DNA from: Mycogone perniciosa
Taxonomy: Eukaryota; Ascomycota; Sordariomycetes; Hypocreales; Hypocreaceae
NCBI GenBank assembly: GCA_025331125.1
Contig: JAOALB010000009.1
Span: forward strand, 310,001 to 374,000
DNA length: 64,000 nucleotides
Reading direction: 5' to 3'
This document shows positions 11,386 to 23,162 of this stretch, piece by piece. The notes below the pieces were generated by a model, which made no database searches, was not told where the DNA came from, and saw only the letters and a program-made list of their open reading frames with translations. Each line of letters starts with the position of its first letter. The first letter of the stretch is position 1. The translations under genes and the position numbers were made by a program.

Positions 11386-11512
11386 ATTGTCGACTTTTGG
11401 GCCGTGATCGTATCGTTGTGGTGTTGAGCTGGAACTAGACAGGGGTGGTCGATTTAAGCTTGTCTTTAAGCTTCTAGCACCAATGCTCCTCAACTTAAGA
11501 CGGCTGCTAGCT

Positions 11513-11522
11513 CCCTTGAAGG
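11513..11522 (-). promoter_or_regulatory. Candidate zinc-responsive element
   Basis: CCTTGAAGG matches the central nine bases of the yeast Zap1 ZRE consensus ACCTTNAAGGT and lies about 130 bp upstream of the ZIP start. The flanking bases (C and A) do not match the consensus. Confidence 0.4.
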
Positions 11523-11720
11523 AACGAATGCAAAGGCCCTGAGATTGTAGTTGAAGACTTTGCCCTGGAGCCCTTTCTGCCTTTTCTTTCGGGAGGACGA
11601 GGAGGGAGGGATATAAGAAGAGAAGGAAAAAGTAGAATTGTTCTCCCTCTTCAAATTTGACCTCAAAACCCTTCAGTGAGGCCATATTCATGCCAAGACC
11701 GGCGGAACTAAAAAAGGACA

Positions 11721-11771
11721 ACCTTGATGGCCCAAGAATACAAAGCGGACTCCGCCGAAGCACCTTGATGG
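11721..11771 (-). promoter_or_regulatory. Pair of CCATCAAGGT words upstream of the ZIP gene
   Basis: The ten-base word CCATCAAGGT occurs twice on the minus strand (11721-11730 and 11762-11771), 336 and 377 bp upstream of the transporter start. Its core CAAGGT is the motif I recall for the Aspergillus zinc regulator ZafA. Functional assignment is inference. Confidence 0.4.
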
Positions 11772-12560
11772 GTACAGAAGCCAAGCCACTTATAACCACT
11801 TCTATGAACTACAAAATGCTGCTACAAAGTGCTACTATTACCTAAAAAGGGCAAAGGAAAATACCCTCATGGAGAAGCAAACGTGGCCAAGAGAACTGCT
11901 GTTGTTGGTATGCGCCGTGGTGGCTTGTGCTGATATCTGCGAGGGGTTGGGTTGGTGTCTTGAGATCACGTATGAGCGGACGAACTGAGCCTGCTGACGA
12001 TGAAGACGCCTGTAAAAGACGTCACGAGTCCATTTCCCCCCAGTCAGCCAGCCAGTCTTCTAGTAGACTTCACTATGAGCACGTTTGTTTGGGTGGAGAC
12101 AGCATCCTCGGAGCCGTGGAGAGTCTTGAGTACGGCCTACAAAAGGTCCCTTGAAGTTTGCGGAACCACAATAACCCAACAGTTGCAAGGGCTCATCCCG
12201 CTCTTTGCTTTAACTATCTATGCACTCGGCTTACGGAAACCTTGTCAGTGGCTCCCAACTTTCGATGGTGGGGATTACAAACGACTCGAAAGTGCTTGTT
12301 GAAGCACGGAGCAACTAACCGGGCGATAAAGCTTGTCAAAGCATGACAACACCTTCTCTCCGAGAATTGCTTGCATCGCCAAGATGCTAGGTGCTCTTGT
12401 CTCCTGTTCCTCGTAGAGGGTCCGAGACCATGACAAGGTTCTCTGTTCTGTGATGATAACTAAACAGAAGAGCTCGTTGTCATGGTGGAGAACGTTTAAA
12501 TGCAAGACTTTGTCACATTTCCCCATTTGACCAAATATCCCTGATTACCCAGTGCATGCT

Positions 12561-14179
12561 TCATCGCCTGATGTATTTAATCTCCAAATATCTAAGTAGG
12601 GGAAAGCTCACAAGGGAAAACCCACATCCAACCCATACTCCTACATCTGCTTCTGAGGCCAGGGTCGCCAAGGGTCCGATATACCAGATCTGGGACATTC
12701 CCAACACAGCACCAAGCCAGCCCAGTAGGAAACTGGCCAAGGCTGCCCACCCAATGGGAAGATAAGACTTGTCTTCCCATCTTGTCCAGTCAAAGCTCTT
12801 GTTCCACCTAAACAGGACATGCTCCTCCAGAACGATGCAGACCATAAACTCGACCCAGTAGCCCGTCAAGGCAAGAAAGTTCTGGAATATGAGAAACAGG
12901 TGCTCCCGTCCTGCCAACGCCACAACCGTCTCAACCAAAACCAAAACACAGGACCAGACCCAGCGTGGCACCAGTTTCCCATAGCGGCCCAGGACCTGAC
13001 ATCCGAGAGCAGCAGAGTATATTCCAGGGATGCTGTTGGCAATCACTCCCAGGGCCACAATCACTGAGCAAAACTTGCCGAACCCCTTCAGCGGGGCGAA
13101 TCCTGCGACTATTAAAGCACCGGTACTAATATCATTGGCTTCGGCCCATAAGGGGTTGTTCGCGATGCCAGTGCCGAGACCAATCCCGACGAGGTAGACT
13201 AACAAGTACGCAAGCCAGATAGCAATGAACGTTAGCAGGAAGATCTTGGGCTTGGAGGTGCGTTCCGGATAGTAGACGCTGAAGTCAGAAGCAGCTGTTG
13301 CCCATGAACCTGGCGCGTAAATACAGAGGCTGAAGAACGTGAGACGATGGGCTGCCAGAGTTGCGCCAGAGCCTACAGACGCCGTCTTGAGATCGAATGA
13401 CGGCCCAGCGCAGCCGATCAGCACGAATAACACGATTACCTGAGGAAGCCAGGCAAATCTGTTGTACGCATCAGCTTACAATCTCGCCGCATCTATGGGA
13501 GGAGAGACGGGGTAACCTTTCGTATTTGTGGAAGAGAATCATGCCGAACGCTGCCACAATCCAACAGACAACGCTTACTACGATGATGCCCACAACAATA
13601 GTCATACTGCCGCCACTGACAGCAGACAAGACTTGCCCGCCAAGTATGCCGTCAATGGTACAATATCCAATCATAAGGACAATATTCAGAAAGCATGGGA
13701 TCTTGGATGGCCAGTATCCCATAAAGTAGCGGAGGACGACCTGTAGATGACGATTCCTCCACCGTTAGCCAAGTCAAGATGTTTCATCGGCAATACTATG
13801 CTGAAAATGTGCTGACCATGGTTCTGTTCCCGCTCACCGGGCCCCATATGCTCATATATGCCGTCGACAAGCTACCTAACAAGGCACCAAAGACGGCACA
13901 CATGGCGCTGTCCAGGAATCCCAGCGACAGGACTATCGGGCCAAACAACCCAATGGCGAGGTTATTGATGGACACATTTGCACTGAACCATAGCAGCGCA
14001 AGCAGGAGGTCGTTCACGAACGAGGCCGGCTGGCGCTCCTCGGGAGGCACACGGCTTATGCCTCGGGCCTCAAAGCCAGACAGGCTCTCGATGCGTGCAT
14101 TGAGCCTCTTCAGCGTCGATGGGGCGATCGCCTCCGTCTTGGTCGGGATGTCTCTTTGAACTTCATCCAGAGGCAACAT
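12561..14179 (-). CDS. NCS1-family purine/cytosine-type permease (Fcy-like)
   Basis: Three exons. Exon 1 starts at 14179 and ends in GPVSGNRTM; joining at a GTCAGC donor to VVLRYFMGYWPSK gives the family block. A second intron lies between KYER and FAWLPQ (about 13456-13516). About twelve membrane helices are visible, such as LDSAMCAVFGALLGSL, CTIDGILGGQVLSAV, IFLLTFIAIWLAYLLVYLVG and VGCGFSLVSFPLLRYLEI. The soluble N-terminus (RLNARIESLSGFEARGISRVPPEER) is typical of fungal Fcy2/Fcy21 proteins. The carrier imports purines, cytosine or related nucleobases by proton symport; the exact substrate cannot be read from sequence. It faces away from the GMC oxidoreductase pseudogene, with 293 bp between starts. 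Confidence 0.9.
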
Positions 14180-14472
14180 TTTGCTGTATGTGATCCTTTT
14201 CGCGTGCCATAGTAGACGCCTTCATGTCATCAGTCTAAGGAGGTGATGGTGGCTGATCGACAGTGTAGTAATCAAGATGTGAGACATGTAGACATGGAAT
14301 GTTTGAGACATGGCGAATAGCATTGGCCGAACTTGGCAATGGTCGTGTATGCATGATGTGATAAGAAAGGCCTCAACATACACGTGTGATGTAACGGTAA
14401 TTTCTCATCGTGCAACCTCCACAATCATTTGAGTCATTAGCAAAAAACCGACCCAAGGATTCGTAAAACAAA
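14180..14472. other. Divergent promoter region, permease and GMC oxidoreductase
   Basis: 293 bp between two divergent starts. No element beyond general AT-rich promoter sequence was identified. Confidence 0.4.
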
Positions 14473-16476
14473 ATGGCAAGTCGCTTTACAGCCTCTATTG
14501 ATACCTTCACTAGCCAGCGCTTCGACTTCATCGTCATCGGAGGCGGCACGGCTGGTCTGGCAGTGGCATCTCGCCTAGCACAGGATGGCTTCTTCAATGT
14601 CGGCGTTCTCGAGGCTGGGAATGTAGCAGATGGAGAAGAGGATGTTGAAATTCCCGCCCACTATGGTAGGACATTGGGAGGACGATTCGACTGGCAGTTT
14701 GAGACGGTACCACAGCTGGGCCTCTCTGGCAGGACGCTGCCATGGCCACGAGGCAAGGCTCTTGGTGGTACCAGTGCACTCAACTTTATGACTTGGGTGA
14801 GAGCCAGCAGGGAGGATTACGATGCGTGGGAGGCTTTGGGGAATCGAGGATGGGGTTGGGATGATTTGCTGTGAGTTGACTTCTTTCTGCTCTAGATCGG
14901 CGAGCATGATGAGTCCGAAGACGCAGGATGAACAACCTGGCTGACATGTCTCACCTTCAGACCCTTTTTCAAGAAATCCGAAACCTTCCACCCTCCAAGT
15001 GAAGCTCTACGGAAGGAATACGATATCCACTGCGATCCTGCTGCCTTTGGCACGTCGGGACCCATTCAAGTCTCCTATCCTCCCAACTACTCCCCATCTC
15101 ATCGCCTCTGGCATGGCACTCTAAATGCACTCGGAGTTGAAACTAATACTGCTCACGTTGCTGGATCCAATGTTGGCGTTTGGACAAACCTCAATGCCGT
15201 CGACCCCCGCACAGCAACTCGGTCTTTTTCGACAGCCTACTGCTCCAATTCTGCAAATCTTCACATTTTAACAGATGCCATGGTCAATAAGATTGTTCTT
15301 TGTCAGACTGATGAAGAATATGTGGCCACCGGGGTTCGGTTCAGCTTCCAGGGACAGGAGTATCTCGTCTCTGCATCTCGCGAGGTCATCTTGTCCGCAG
15401 GAAGTGTCCAATCACCGCAAATATTGGAACTCTCTGGTATAGGCAACCCGGGTGTATTATCGCAGGCTGGAATACCGGTTAAAGTAAACAGTCCAAGAGT
15501 TGGGGAGAATCTACAGGAACATATGAGTGAGTTTGTCCAAAGAGAGCCAGTTGAGAATTCCAGTTTCCCTTGCGATTCTTTATCACTAATGACTTGGTAG
15601 TGCTTGCACTAGTTGTTGAGGTCGACTCAAGTCTGCCAAATCCAGATGATCTGAAGAATGATGAGGCTTACATGACTGCGGCTCGAGAGCAATACTCACG
15701 AGAGCAATCTGGTCCCCTCACGATTCTTCCCTGCTCTTTCTGCTACATCCCTTTTGTTCATTTCATGCCAGCCAACACTCTCGCCGCTCTCTCTTCCAGG
15801 GTCGAGACTCTGGCAGCTTTTTCTCCAGAAAAGTAAACGATCTTAAAACAGCGGCTCAATGGTCACGCCAAACTCGGCCAGATTGAGTACATTTTCGACA
15901 TTGGTAAATGGTGTGGCTTATTCCAGGGCGAAGATGGCAAGAAATATGGCACAATGGTTCAAATTCTGCAGTAACCATTTTCTGTTGGATCGATACACAT
16001 CCGCCCCCTGGAGAACAGCAGAACCCAATCAAAGGAGTTGAAGTCCGTGGGAGAAGGCAAGCCGCTGATTGATCCTGGATACTACAGCGGTACGCATGGC
16101 GAACTTGACCTGGATGTTATGAGAGAATACATTCGCTTTGCAAGCAACATCTTCAACACGGCACCGCTCTCCAGCATCATTCGCGCACCAGCAGACCCAC
16201 CAGCGTCCACAATGGCCAATGAAGACGAGCTCAAGGAATGGATCATGGATAACACGATCACAGCTTGGCACCCTGTTGGAACCTGTGCTATGGGCGGTAG
16301 TGCGGGCATCCGCGATGGTGGTGGATGAGCGCTTGCGTGTTTATGGTGTCAAAGGGCTCAGAGTTGTTGATGCGAGCGTCATACCTCTTCAGATCAGTGC
16401 CCATCCACAAGCAACTATTTATGCTATTGCGGAGAAGGCAGCGCACATGATTCTTGAGGATACTGGTAGAGCATAA
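14473..16476 (+). pseudogene. GMC oxidoreductase pseudogene (glucose/choline-type FAD enzyme)
   Basis: Exon 1 gives the FAD-binding Rossmann motif (FIVIGGGTAGLAVASRLA) and GMC signature 1 (PRGKALGGTSALNFMTW). Exon 2 (from about 14960) gives signature 2 (ILSAGSVQSPQILELSGIG). Exon 3 from 15601 is broken. TAA at 15834-15836 follows AAFSPEK, and downstream codons continue the homologous sequence (QRLNGHAKLGQIEYIFDIG). TAA at 15972-15974 interrupts MVQILQ*PFSVGSIHI, where the family has Tyr. A frameshift near 16313-16322 separates [10 protein letters not shown] from [20 protein letters not shown]. The catalytic His region ([12 protein letters not shown]) and the C-terminus are both present but in different frames. 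The first lesion could instead be a compensated pair of single-base indels. Assembly error cannot be excluded, but the substitution-type second stop argues for real decay. Confidence 0.8.
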
Positions 16477-16762
16477 GAGTGCTAGCATGTTGCGTCAAAG
16501 AACATCTATATTGCCGAAGATAACTCTTATCCAGTGGCTGTTTACTCCGTACATGCTACAATACAACCTACCCTTAATGACCAGTGTCCATCAGACAATA
16601 GAGAGATACCTGACAGTCTCTCTAAATCCCCCAACTAGAATTGTGTAGACGGAAGGTAGTGCTTTAGCAAGTTCTTGATTGGTAATAGATCTAAGTTCTG
16701 GGATCATTTGGCTGAGAGAATAAAGAGTTATCCAGGAGTTTTTAATTGGTTTTTAAGGTTGT
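16477..16762. other. Intergenic region between convergent genes
   Basis: 3' flanks of the GMC pseudogene and the PQ-loop gene. One TACTCCGTA element lies at 16543-16551; nothing else was seen. Confidence 0.5.
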
Positions 16763-17863
16763 CTACCCACGCAATATGTCTCTGCCAGCTTCGTCATCGT
16801 TGCTTGCAAACCCAGCTCGGGTTCTGACAATGGTAAACTCGCTAGATGGTGTTCGGAATACAGACGTCGACGACGGCAGATTATGGAGCGCAATGGTATG
16901 GGCTGTCGACGTACCATGTACTCCAGAGTCCGCGTTCGGCATCGTTTCGGAAGTATTGGAGGCTCGTGGTTTTGACTCCGACTCTGACAGTTTCATAGTC
17001 TTTTTAACCCAGGGCAACAAGTTGAAGTATCCACCACAAGCGAATACGCCGAGCCAGAGGACCAACTCAGTGCCATAGATGACCATGCCGAGAACATCAA
17101 GCTCTGGTTGGAAAAAGATCGAGATCAAGGAGAAGAGATCCCCCGCGGCGTCAATGCCCACAAAAATGAATGAAATACCACGTACGGAGCGGTGAATATA
17201 TATATCCCAATAGTGTCTGAGAACACCAGCAGCCAACAGGGTGGCAGAGAGGACTGCCATGAGAATGTCGGGCCATGTCAAGTGCGAGGAATGAGCAGCT
17301 CGAAGGGCGAAGATGAGCGCGATTTGTGTGCCGGCCATTAGAAGAGCAATTGGGATGGCTACGGCCAAACAGCGAACAACAGACCAGTGCTTACAATCAG
17401 AGTGTCAATGACGTCCTTGTTAACATGAATGAGAGCGAGGGAGATTCACCTTGTCATAGTAGCGGCATTGAATCCATGTCACCAGACTGAGAAGAGTCAA
17501 GATTTGAGGCTGGATTTGAAGCGCCACGCTGAACTCTTTTGTGATATTGTATACACCAAGTGGAACACCTGCACATGCCCACAACATCATCATTGAGTCA
17601 TGGAGGCCAATGGTGTTGTGTCGTCGATGATTGATAATGATTTGCGGAATGAGCTATTTCTCGGGCTTAGCCCAACACTCGATACTCATGAATAAAAGAG
17701 AGAAATACCTGTACTGACCAACAGACCTGAGTCATGAAATATTATTAGTTAATGTACAGGAACGAGTCCTATATAACATCTTGTAAGTCCGGACGCGAAG
17801 CAATTGGTATTCACTTACAGCTCCAGCAGTCCCAAGTACATTTGCAGCAACGGGATTATCCAT
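16763..17863 (-). CDS. PQ-loop repeat membrane protein
   Basis: Four exons. The start at 17863 (MDNPVAANVLGTAGA) joins a six-codon exon (VCWSVQ) and then LIPQIIINHRRHNTIGLHDS, the first PQ-loop. A third exon ends QCRYYDK and the last begins HWSVVRCLAVAIPIALLM. Membrane helices include SMMMLWACAGVPLGVYNI, ILMAVLSATLLAAGVL and VIYGTELVLWLGVFACGG. A Ser/Thr-rich cytoplasmic tail ends at 16763. PQ-loop proteins include lysosomal/vacuolar cystine and cationic amino-acid exporters (cystinosin, Ypq); the fungal branch to which this belongs has no function I can name with confidence. The second helix-loop carries a clear PQ, while the matching second PQ motif is weak. Confidence 0.8.
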
Positions 17864-18309
17864 TTTGCTGGTCTTTCTTGCGGTTTAAACTGTTCAAGCT
17901 GTACAGAAAAAATAAATATACCACTTCATGAGTTTTCTTTTGGAAAATTTGAAAGGCGGGAAATAATTGGCCCTTATTTATAACTACATTATATTAATGG
18001 TTACGAGTTTGAAAGCAACACAGAAACCATTGAGTGGGATTTCACGGACCAGCTTCGGCCTCGGATTATCTACGGCTGCCTCCAGCCGCTATCAGCTGTA
18101 CCTTTTCGCGTCACCACTTTTAATTGATTGCAGCGAAACGCGTCTCCCCAATTCGAGACGCGACCTCTGCTGAGCAGCATAACCAATATCGCAGATTGCA
18201 GCCCCCATTTCAATCCCCTGCACTGCACTTCGTTATACGGAGTACCTCACTGCACATCGCATCGTCCTGAGATTCGTAGCTTCATTGGGTGCGGCCAAGT
18301 CGATTCGCC
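17864..18309. promoter_or_regulatory. Divergent promoter region, PQ-loop gene and MSH2
   Basis: 446 bp between divergent starts. An inverted pair of MluI-box-like motifs lies at 18139-18162, close to MSH2, and a TACGGAGTA element at 18236-18244. Confidence 0.5.
18138..18162. promoter_or_regulatory. Inverted MluI-box pair upstream of MSH2
   Basis: ACGCGT at 18138-18143 and ACGCG at 18158-18162 form an inverted repeat (CGCGTCTC, eight-base gap, GAGACGCG), about 150-170 bp before the MSH2 start. ACGCGT is the binding core of the G1/S factor MBF, which controls replication and repair genes in yeasts. Function here is inferred. Confidence 0.5.
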
Positions 18310-21207
18310 ATGTCCTCAAGACCCGAATTGAAGGTATGTCAAGCAGTCGGCACCAACGATTGATACTCTTCATTCATCTGGAATAGCGAACTAATCATGA
18401 TGGCAGCTCGACGACGAGGGCGGCTTCATCCGCTTCTTCAAGTCTCTTCCAACCGTAGGTGACGACGCGATACGGATATTTGATCGAGGCGACTGGTACA
18501 CTGCCCATGGCAAAGATGCAAACTTCATCGCCAAAACTGTACGATACCAGCTTAGGCTTCAACCTACAGTGTCCCAAGTGCTGACCAAGCCCAGGTCTAC
18601 AAGACGACCTCCGTTGTCAGGCAGCTCGGCCGAAATGACCACACAGGTCTCCCTTCCGTCACCATGACCATGACCGTCTTCCGACAGTTCCTCCGAGAAG
18701 CCCTTTTCAAGCTCGGAAAGAGAATCGAGATCTGGCAGAGCCCTAATGGCCGAATGAACTGGAAATGCGTCAAGCAAGCATCACCAGGTAACCTGCAGGA
18801 TGTGGAAGAGGACCTGGGTGGCCAAATCGACTCCGCACCCATGATCATGGCCGTCAAGATTTCAGCAAAAGCATCCGAAGCCCGGAGCGTCGGTGTCTGC
18901 TTTGCCGACGCCAGTGTTCGAGAACTCGGAGTCAGCGAATTCCTCGATAACGATCTCTACTCCAACTTTGAGGCCCTCCTAATTCAGCTCGGTGTGAGGG
19001 AGTGTCTCATTCAGTTTGATAAAGGCGAGAAGGAGAAGGACCCCGAACTCGCAAAACTCAGACAAATTATGGACAACTGTGGCGTCGCCATAGCCGAGCG
19101 ACCTGCCGGAGACTTTGGTATTCGAGATATCGAGCAAGACTTGGCGCGCCTTCTGAAAGACGAAAAGTCGGCGACAATGCTGCCCCAAACAGACCTTAAG
19201 CTAGCTATGGGATCTGCAGCATGTCTCATCAAATACATTAGCGCTTTGCAGGACCCATCCAACTTTGGGCAATATCAGCTATATCAGCACGATCTGGCCC
19301 ATTACATGAAGCTAGACGCAGCGGCTCTAAAGGCTCTGAACCTCATGCCTGGTCCCCGAGATGGATCCAAGACCATGAGCGTCTATGGCGTGCTTAACCA
19401 TTGCAAGACACCTGTGGGCAGCCGTTTACTGGCCCAGTGGCTGAAGCAACCCCTAATGAGCAAGGATGAGATTGAGAAGCGACAGCAGCTCGTTGAGGCT
19501 TTCTTCAACGACACAGAGCTTCGCCAAACTATGCAAGAGGAGCATCTTCGCTCCGTGCCAGATCTGTACCGCTTGTCGAAGCGATTCCAGCGCGGCAAGG
19601 CTTCCCTGGAGGACGTCGTGCGTGCGTATCAAGTAGTCATCCGCCTTCCCGGGTTCATCGGCACATTGGAAGGCATCATGGACGAGGCATACCGAGATCC
19701 TCTTGACGAGGCCTACACCATCAAGCTCCGTGACCTGTCCGACAACCTGGGCAAGCTTCAAGACATGGTGGAGCAAACCGTGGACCTGGATGCTCTCGAC
19801 CGTCACGAGTACGTCATCAAACCAGAGTACGACCAGAGCCTGCGAATCATTCGCAAAAAGCTCGACCAGCTGGATCGCGACATCAGGCAGGAGTTTCACG
19901 ACGCCGCGCGCGACCTAGATCAAGAGGCCGACAAGAAAATCTTCCTCGACACAACCCACAAGGTCCACGGCGTGTGCATGCGGCTCACAAGACAGGAGGC
20001 CGGCTGCATTCGAAACAAATCAGGATACCAGGAGTGTTCGACACAGAAAAACGGTGTCTACTTCACCACGAAGAAGATGCAGGCCTATCGCCGCGAATAT
20101 GATCAGCTGTCACAGAACTACAACCGCACCCAGAGCAGTTTGGTAAATGAGGTCGTCCAGGTAGCGTCGTCATATTGTCCTGTGCTCGAGCGGCTAGCTG
20201 GTGTACTCGCTCACCTGGATGTCATCGTCTCCCTCGCCCACGCCGCTGTACACGCCCCAGAAGCCTACGTCCGGCCCAAGATTCATCCTCGTGGTGAGGG
20301 TCAGACCAAGCTTACTGGTGCTCGTCACCCTTGCATGGAACTTCAAGATGACGTCCAATTTATCACAAACGACGTGGATCTCACCAGGGACAAGTCATCG
20401 TTCTTGATCATCACTGGACCGAACATGGGCGGCAAGTCGACATACATCCGCCAAGCTGGTGTTGTCGCTTTGATGGCTCAGGTCGGCTCCTTTGTTCCTT
20501 GCGCTGAGGCAGAACTCACCATCTTTGACTCCATCCTGGCCCGTGTCGGCGCCAGCGATTCCCAGCTGAAAGGAGTCTCGACATTCATGGCTGAGATGCT
20601 TGAAACGGCCAACATCCTCAAATCCGCCACGGCAGAATCCTTCATCATCATCGACGAATTAGGCCGCGGCACATCAACCTACGACGGCTTCGGCCTCGCC
20701 TGGGCCATTTCAGAGCACATTATTAAGGAAATCGGATGCTTTGCCATGTTTGCGACTCATTTCCACGAGCTGACAGCCCTGGCGGATCAATATCCCCAGG
20801 TCAAGAACATGCACGTCACGGCGCACATCAGCGGCACCGATGGTGATAACTCCAAGCGCGAGGTCACGCTGCTCTACAAGGTCGAACCAGGTATCTGCGA
20901 CCAGAGCTTCGGCATCCACGTTGCTGAGCTGGTGCGTTTCCCCGACAAGGTGGTCCGCATGGCCAAGCGCAAAGCCGATGAGCTAGAGGACTTTACGACA
21001 AAGCATGAAGATCTCGGTGTGACCTACAGCACGGAGGATGTCGAGGAGGGTAGTGCCATGCTGAAGAAGGTGCTGGTTCAGTGGAAGGAGGCCGTCCAGA
21101 ATGGACAAATGAGCAAGGAGGAGCAGGTGGCCAGACTGAAAGAATTGGTGGCAGCAGATGAGAAACTACTTGCCAATCCTTTCTTCCAGTCTGTGAAGGC
21201 TCTGTAA
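18310..21207 (+). CDS. MSH2: DNA mismatch repair protein MSH2
   Basis: Three exons: 18310-18333, 18407-18538 and 18595-21207, giving 922 aa, the usual MSH2 length. The N-terminal mismatch-binding domain starts DEGGFIRFFKSLP and continues with the connector. The lever/clamp region is around ECLIQFDKGEKEKDPELAKL to LSQNYNRTQSSL. The C-terminal ABC ATPase has Walker A GPNMGGKST, Walker B/signature IIDELGRGTSTYDGFG and the ATHFHELTALAD motif. MSH2 pairs with MSH6 or MSH3 in the nucleus to recognise base mismatches and small loops and recruits MutL proteins. The conserved ELGRGTS and TGPNMGGKST motifs are intact and no disruption was seen. The promoter carries MluI-box-like elements shared with the PRI1 gene 8 kb away. 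Confidence 0.97.
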
Positions 21208-21813
21208 AACACATCTGGAGGGAGGAATGGCACATTGAGCAATTATGCGATCTAATATTTCAAATATGTATTGTTTGGCGTTGAGGACATTAAAGTTCAT
21301 GGGGACACACATACTGGGTATATATACTAAATAGGAACATGGTGGTTAGGTAGGGATAAGAGCGAAACCAATTAGTTTAACTACATTTCGAGACCTCGTC
21401 AGTCGGGTTGGAGGGAGAGCCTGTGTATTTCATGAGTTAGTCCCATACTCGTAACACAGGCATGAAATAGTAAAGAGGAATTGGCATAAAACCATCAGAC
21501 AAACAATGTAGATTTGGTGATTAATGTAATCAGTGAAATCATAAACAGCCTCTGAAAATTCTCATCATGGTAATGTAAAGAAGGGCAGGTGGTAAACCTA
21601 ATAAGTATGAAAAAAATGCAACGTACCTGAGGTTGTCTGTCGTCTGCCTCTTATCCACGCGACTCAGGCGTCTGGGATGCAGGGGCTGTCAAGCGGCGAG
21701 ATGGAACAAAACAAAAAACTCCGATTCTCTAGTGCTGCGTCTCTTCCGCCCTGGAAGATGACACATATATGTACAGGCCGCCACAGACTCGTTTTCGATC
21801 TTTGGCAACACAT
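21208..21813. other. Intergenic region between convergent genes
   Basis: 3' flanks of MSH2 and the complex I subunit gene; AT-rich, no gene or repeat recognised. Confidence 0.5.
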
Positions 21814-22609
21814 TTATTGGCTGCCTTCGACTGTTGCATTCACAGGGTTGATTTCGAAACCATACTTTTCCTTGATCCTTTCTCGTCTCCGCTCCTCGTA
21901 TCCCGGAGGCCGGATACCTGTGGTTCCAGAGTCTCAGAGTGTGGAACTTGGATAGCATTTCAAGACACTTACCTCGCCCCTCGCCAATCTCGGCAATAGT
22001 CTGCTCGACAGGCAAGCGCGTTGTCCGTCGGACAATCTCTTTGCGCTCGAACTCGTCTTCCTCTTCCTTGAAGCTGTCCAGTCGGCCACCCATCAAGTGG
22101 AAGGTGCCCTGAACGCCGCCGACAAAGGCACCAAGACCCATGACAATGGGGAAGCGCTTGACTGCAACGAGCATCTGCGATCAGCATGGGTGTTGGGGCC
22201 AATTGGTGTCGAGAGAGTCCTTACAAGGAAGTCCAAGAATGCCACCGCACATGAATCCACCAAAGGCTGCCGCCCAGGCATCCTCTTTTTCTCGCAGATT
22301 CATCATGGTTCGGGAGAAGAAAGCATAGGCACCGGGACCCGCAGCTGCACCATTGCCCGTCAGTCAGCCGTCCGCGACCAATTGGCCTCTTCAGGGTCCA
22401 TCAAACTGAGCCGTACCGCAAATGCCGATGAGGGGAGCGCCCCGGGTGAAGACGCTCAAGGCGCCGACGTTGCGCTTCGACAGGGCATTCTGGATAGCGG
22501 CGATGAAGAAGCCGCTGCCCAGACCGACCAGCGTCGTCTTCGCCGTCTCGTCGAGGACGTCGTGAGGAACATAAGGCTGTTCAGCCTTGGAGCTTGAGTG
22601 ACGATCCAT
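21814..22609 (-). CDS. Mitochondrial complex I accessory subunit, NDUFA11/B14.7-like (Tim17 family)
   Basis: Four exons. The start at 22609 gives MDRHSSSKAEQPYVPHDVLDET. Exon 1 ends in APLIGICG; exon 2 is AAGPGAYAFFSRTMMN to GGILGLP; exon 3 is KRFPIVMGLGAFVGGVQGTF to IAEIGEGR; and exon 4 is IRPPGYEERRRERIKEKYG to EGSQ, with stop at 21814-21816. Small-residue-rich helices (VGLGSGFFIAAIQNAL, GGFMCGGILGL, GLGAFVGGVQGTFHLMGG) are typical of the Tim17/22/23 superfamily. The C-terminal block (PPGYEERRRER) matches what I recall of the Neurospora NADH:ubiquinone oxidoreductase 21.3 kDa subunit. It should sit in the inner-membrane arm of respiratory complex I as a structural subunit. A Tim22-type translocase is the alternative, but the C-terminus argues against it. 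Confidence 0.82.
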
Positions 22610-22701
22610 GGCGTCGAAGTCTTCGCCGTGGTGGGAGGAGAGAGGAGATGGAGGAGAGCTGTGCCAGGAGGGACGTAAGTCCGGCCAGCAAAATCATCAA
22701 G

Positions 22702-22709
22702 TCACGTGA
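22702..22709. promoter_or_regulatory. TCACGTGA E-box, copy 1
   Basis: Perfect palindrome TCACGTGA, the full site bound by Cbf1-type bHLH factors, 93 bp upstream of the complex I subunit start. The second copy is near TRM10. Confidence 0.4.
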
Positions 22710-23162
22710 TGGTCATGTTTGTTCGTGTTGTCTCCACATCCCTCTCCCATCATCTCCGAGTATTCAGGCATTCATCACCTCCCTAAGACGCAAATCCACA
22801 ATTTCCTCAATTCATGTAATAAATCAGTGCCCGTTTGTTTTCCGAGACATTCTGTATCTCCATTTACCCAAGTGCTTCACAATTACACCTATGGTCGGTG
22901 GTTTTGTCCATATCAGAGTGAGATCGAGCATAGGCGCCTTATCTACGAAGTAAGCACTCTGCAATAAGTCGAGCAAGCTGTATTAGATGTCTTGCAGTCC
23001 CTGTTCTTTCTAGCGACTCTATATATTCTCGTCAGTGTTATATATACTCATCGTTAATAAGCCCAAGTTCCTCCATGATAGTCCGAACGCGATATTCTTC
23101 TATATTCTTTCGCAGTCCCTGTTTTATTGTCACCCGCTTCGCAGGATGTGAGAATTGCTCCG

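Larger units (their letters stand above)
11386..12560. other. Intergenic region upstream of the ZIP gene
   Basis: Promoter and leader of the ZIP transporter plus the 3' flank of the permease. Apart from the zinc-type motifs, no gene or repeat is supported; the 215-codon minus frame reaching 11799 is the ZIP exon 1 frame extended through its leader. Confidence 0.5.

Noticed and set aside
15832..15880. Intron explaining the first stop in the GMC oxidoreductase
   Set aside because: The only GTAAAC...CAG choices are too short or put the downstream frame out of phase, and they would delete conserved sequence.
6000..18000. Secondary-metabolite gene cluster around the oxidoreductase, permease, protease and ZIP gene
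   Set aside because: No backbone synthase or pathway regulator is present, and the genes belong to unrelated functions.
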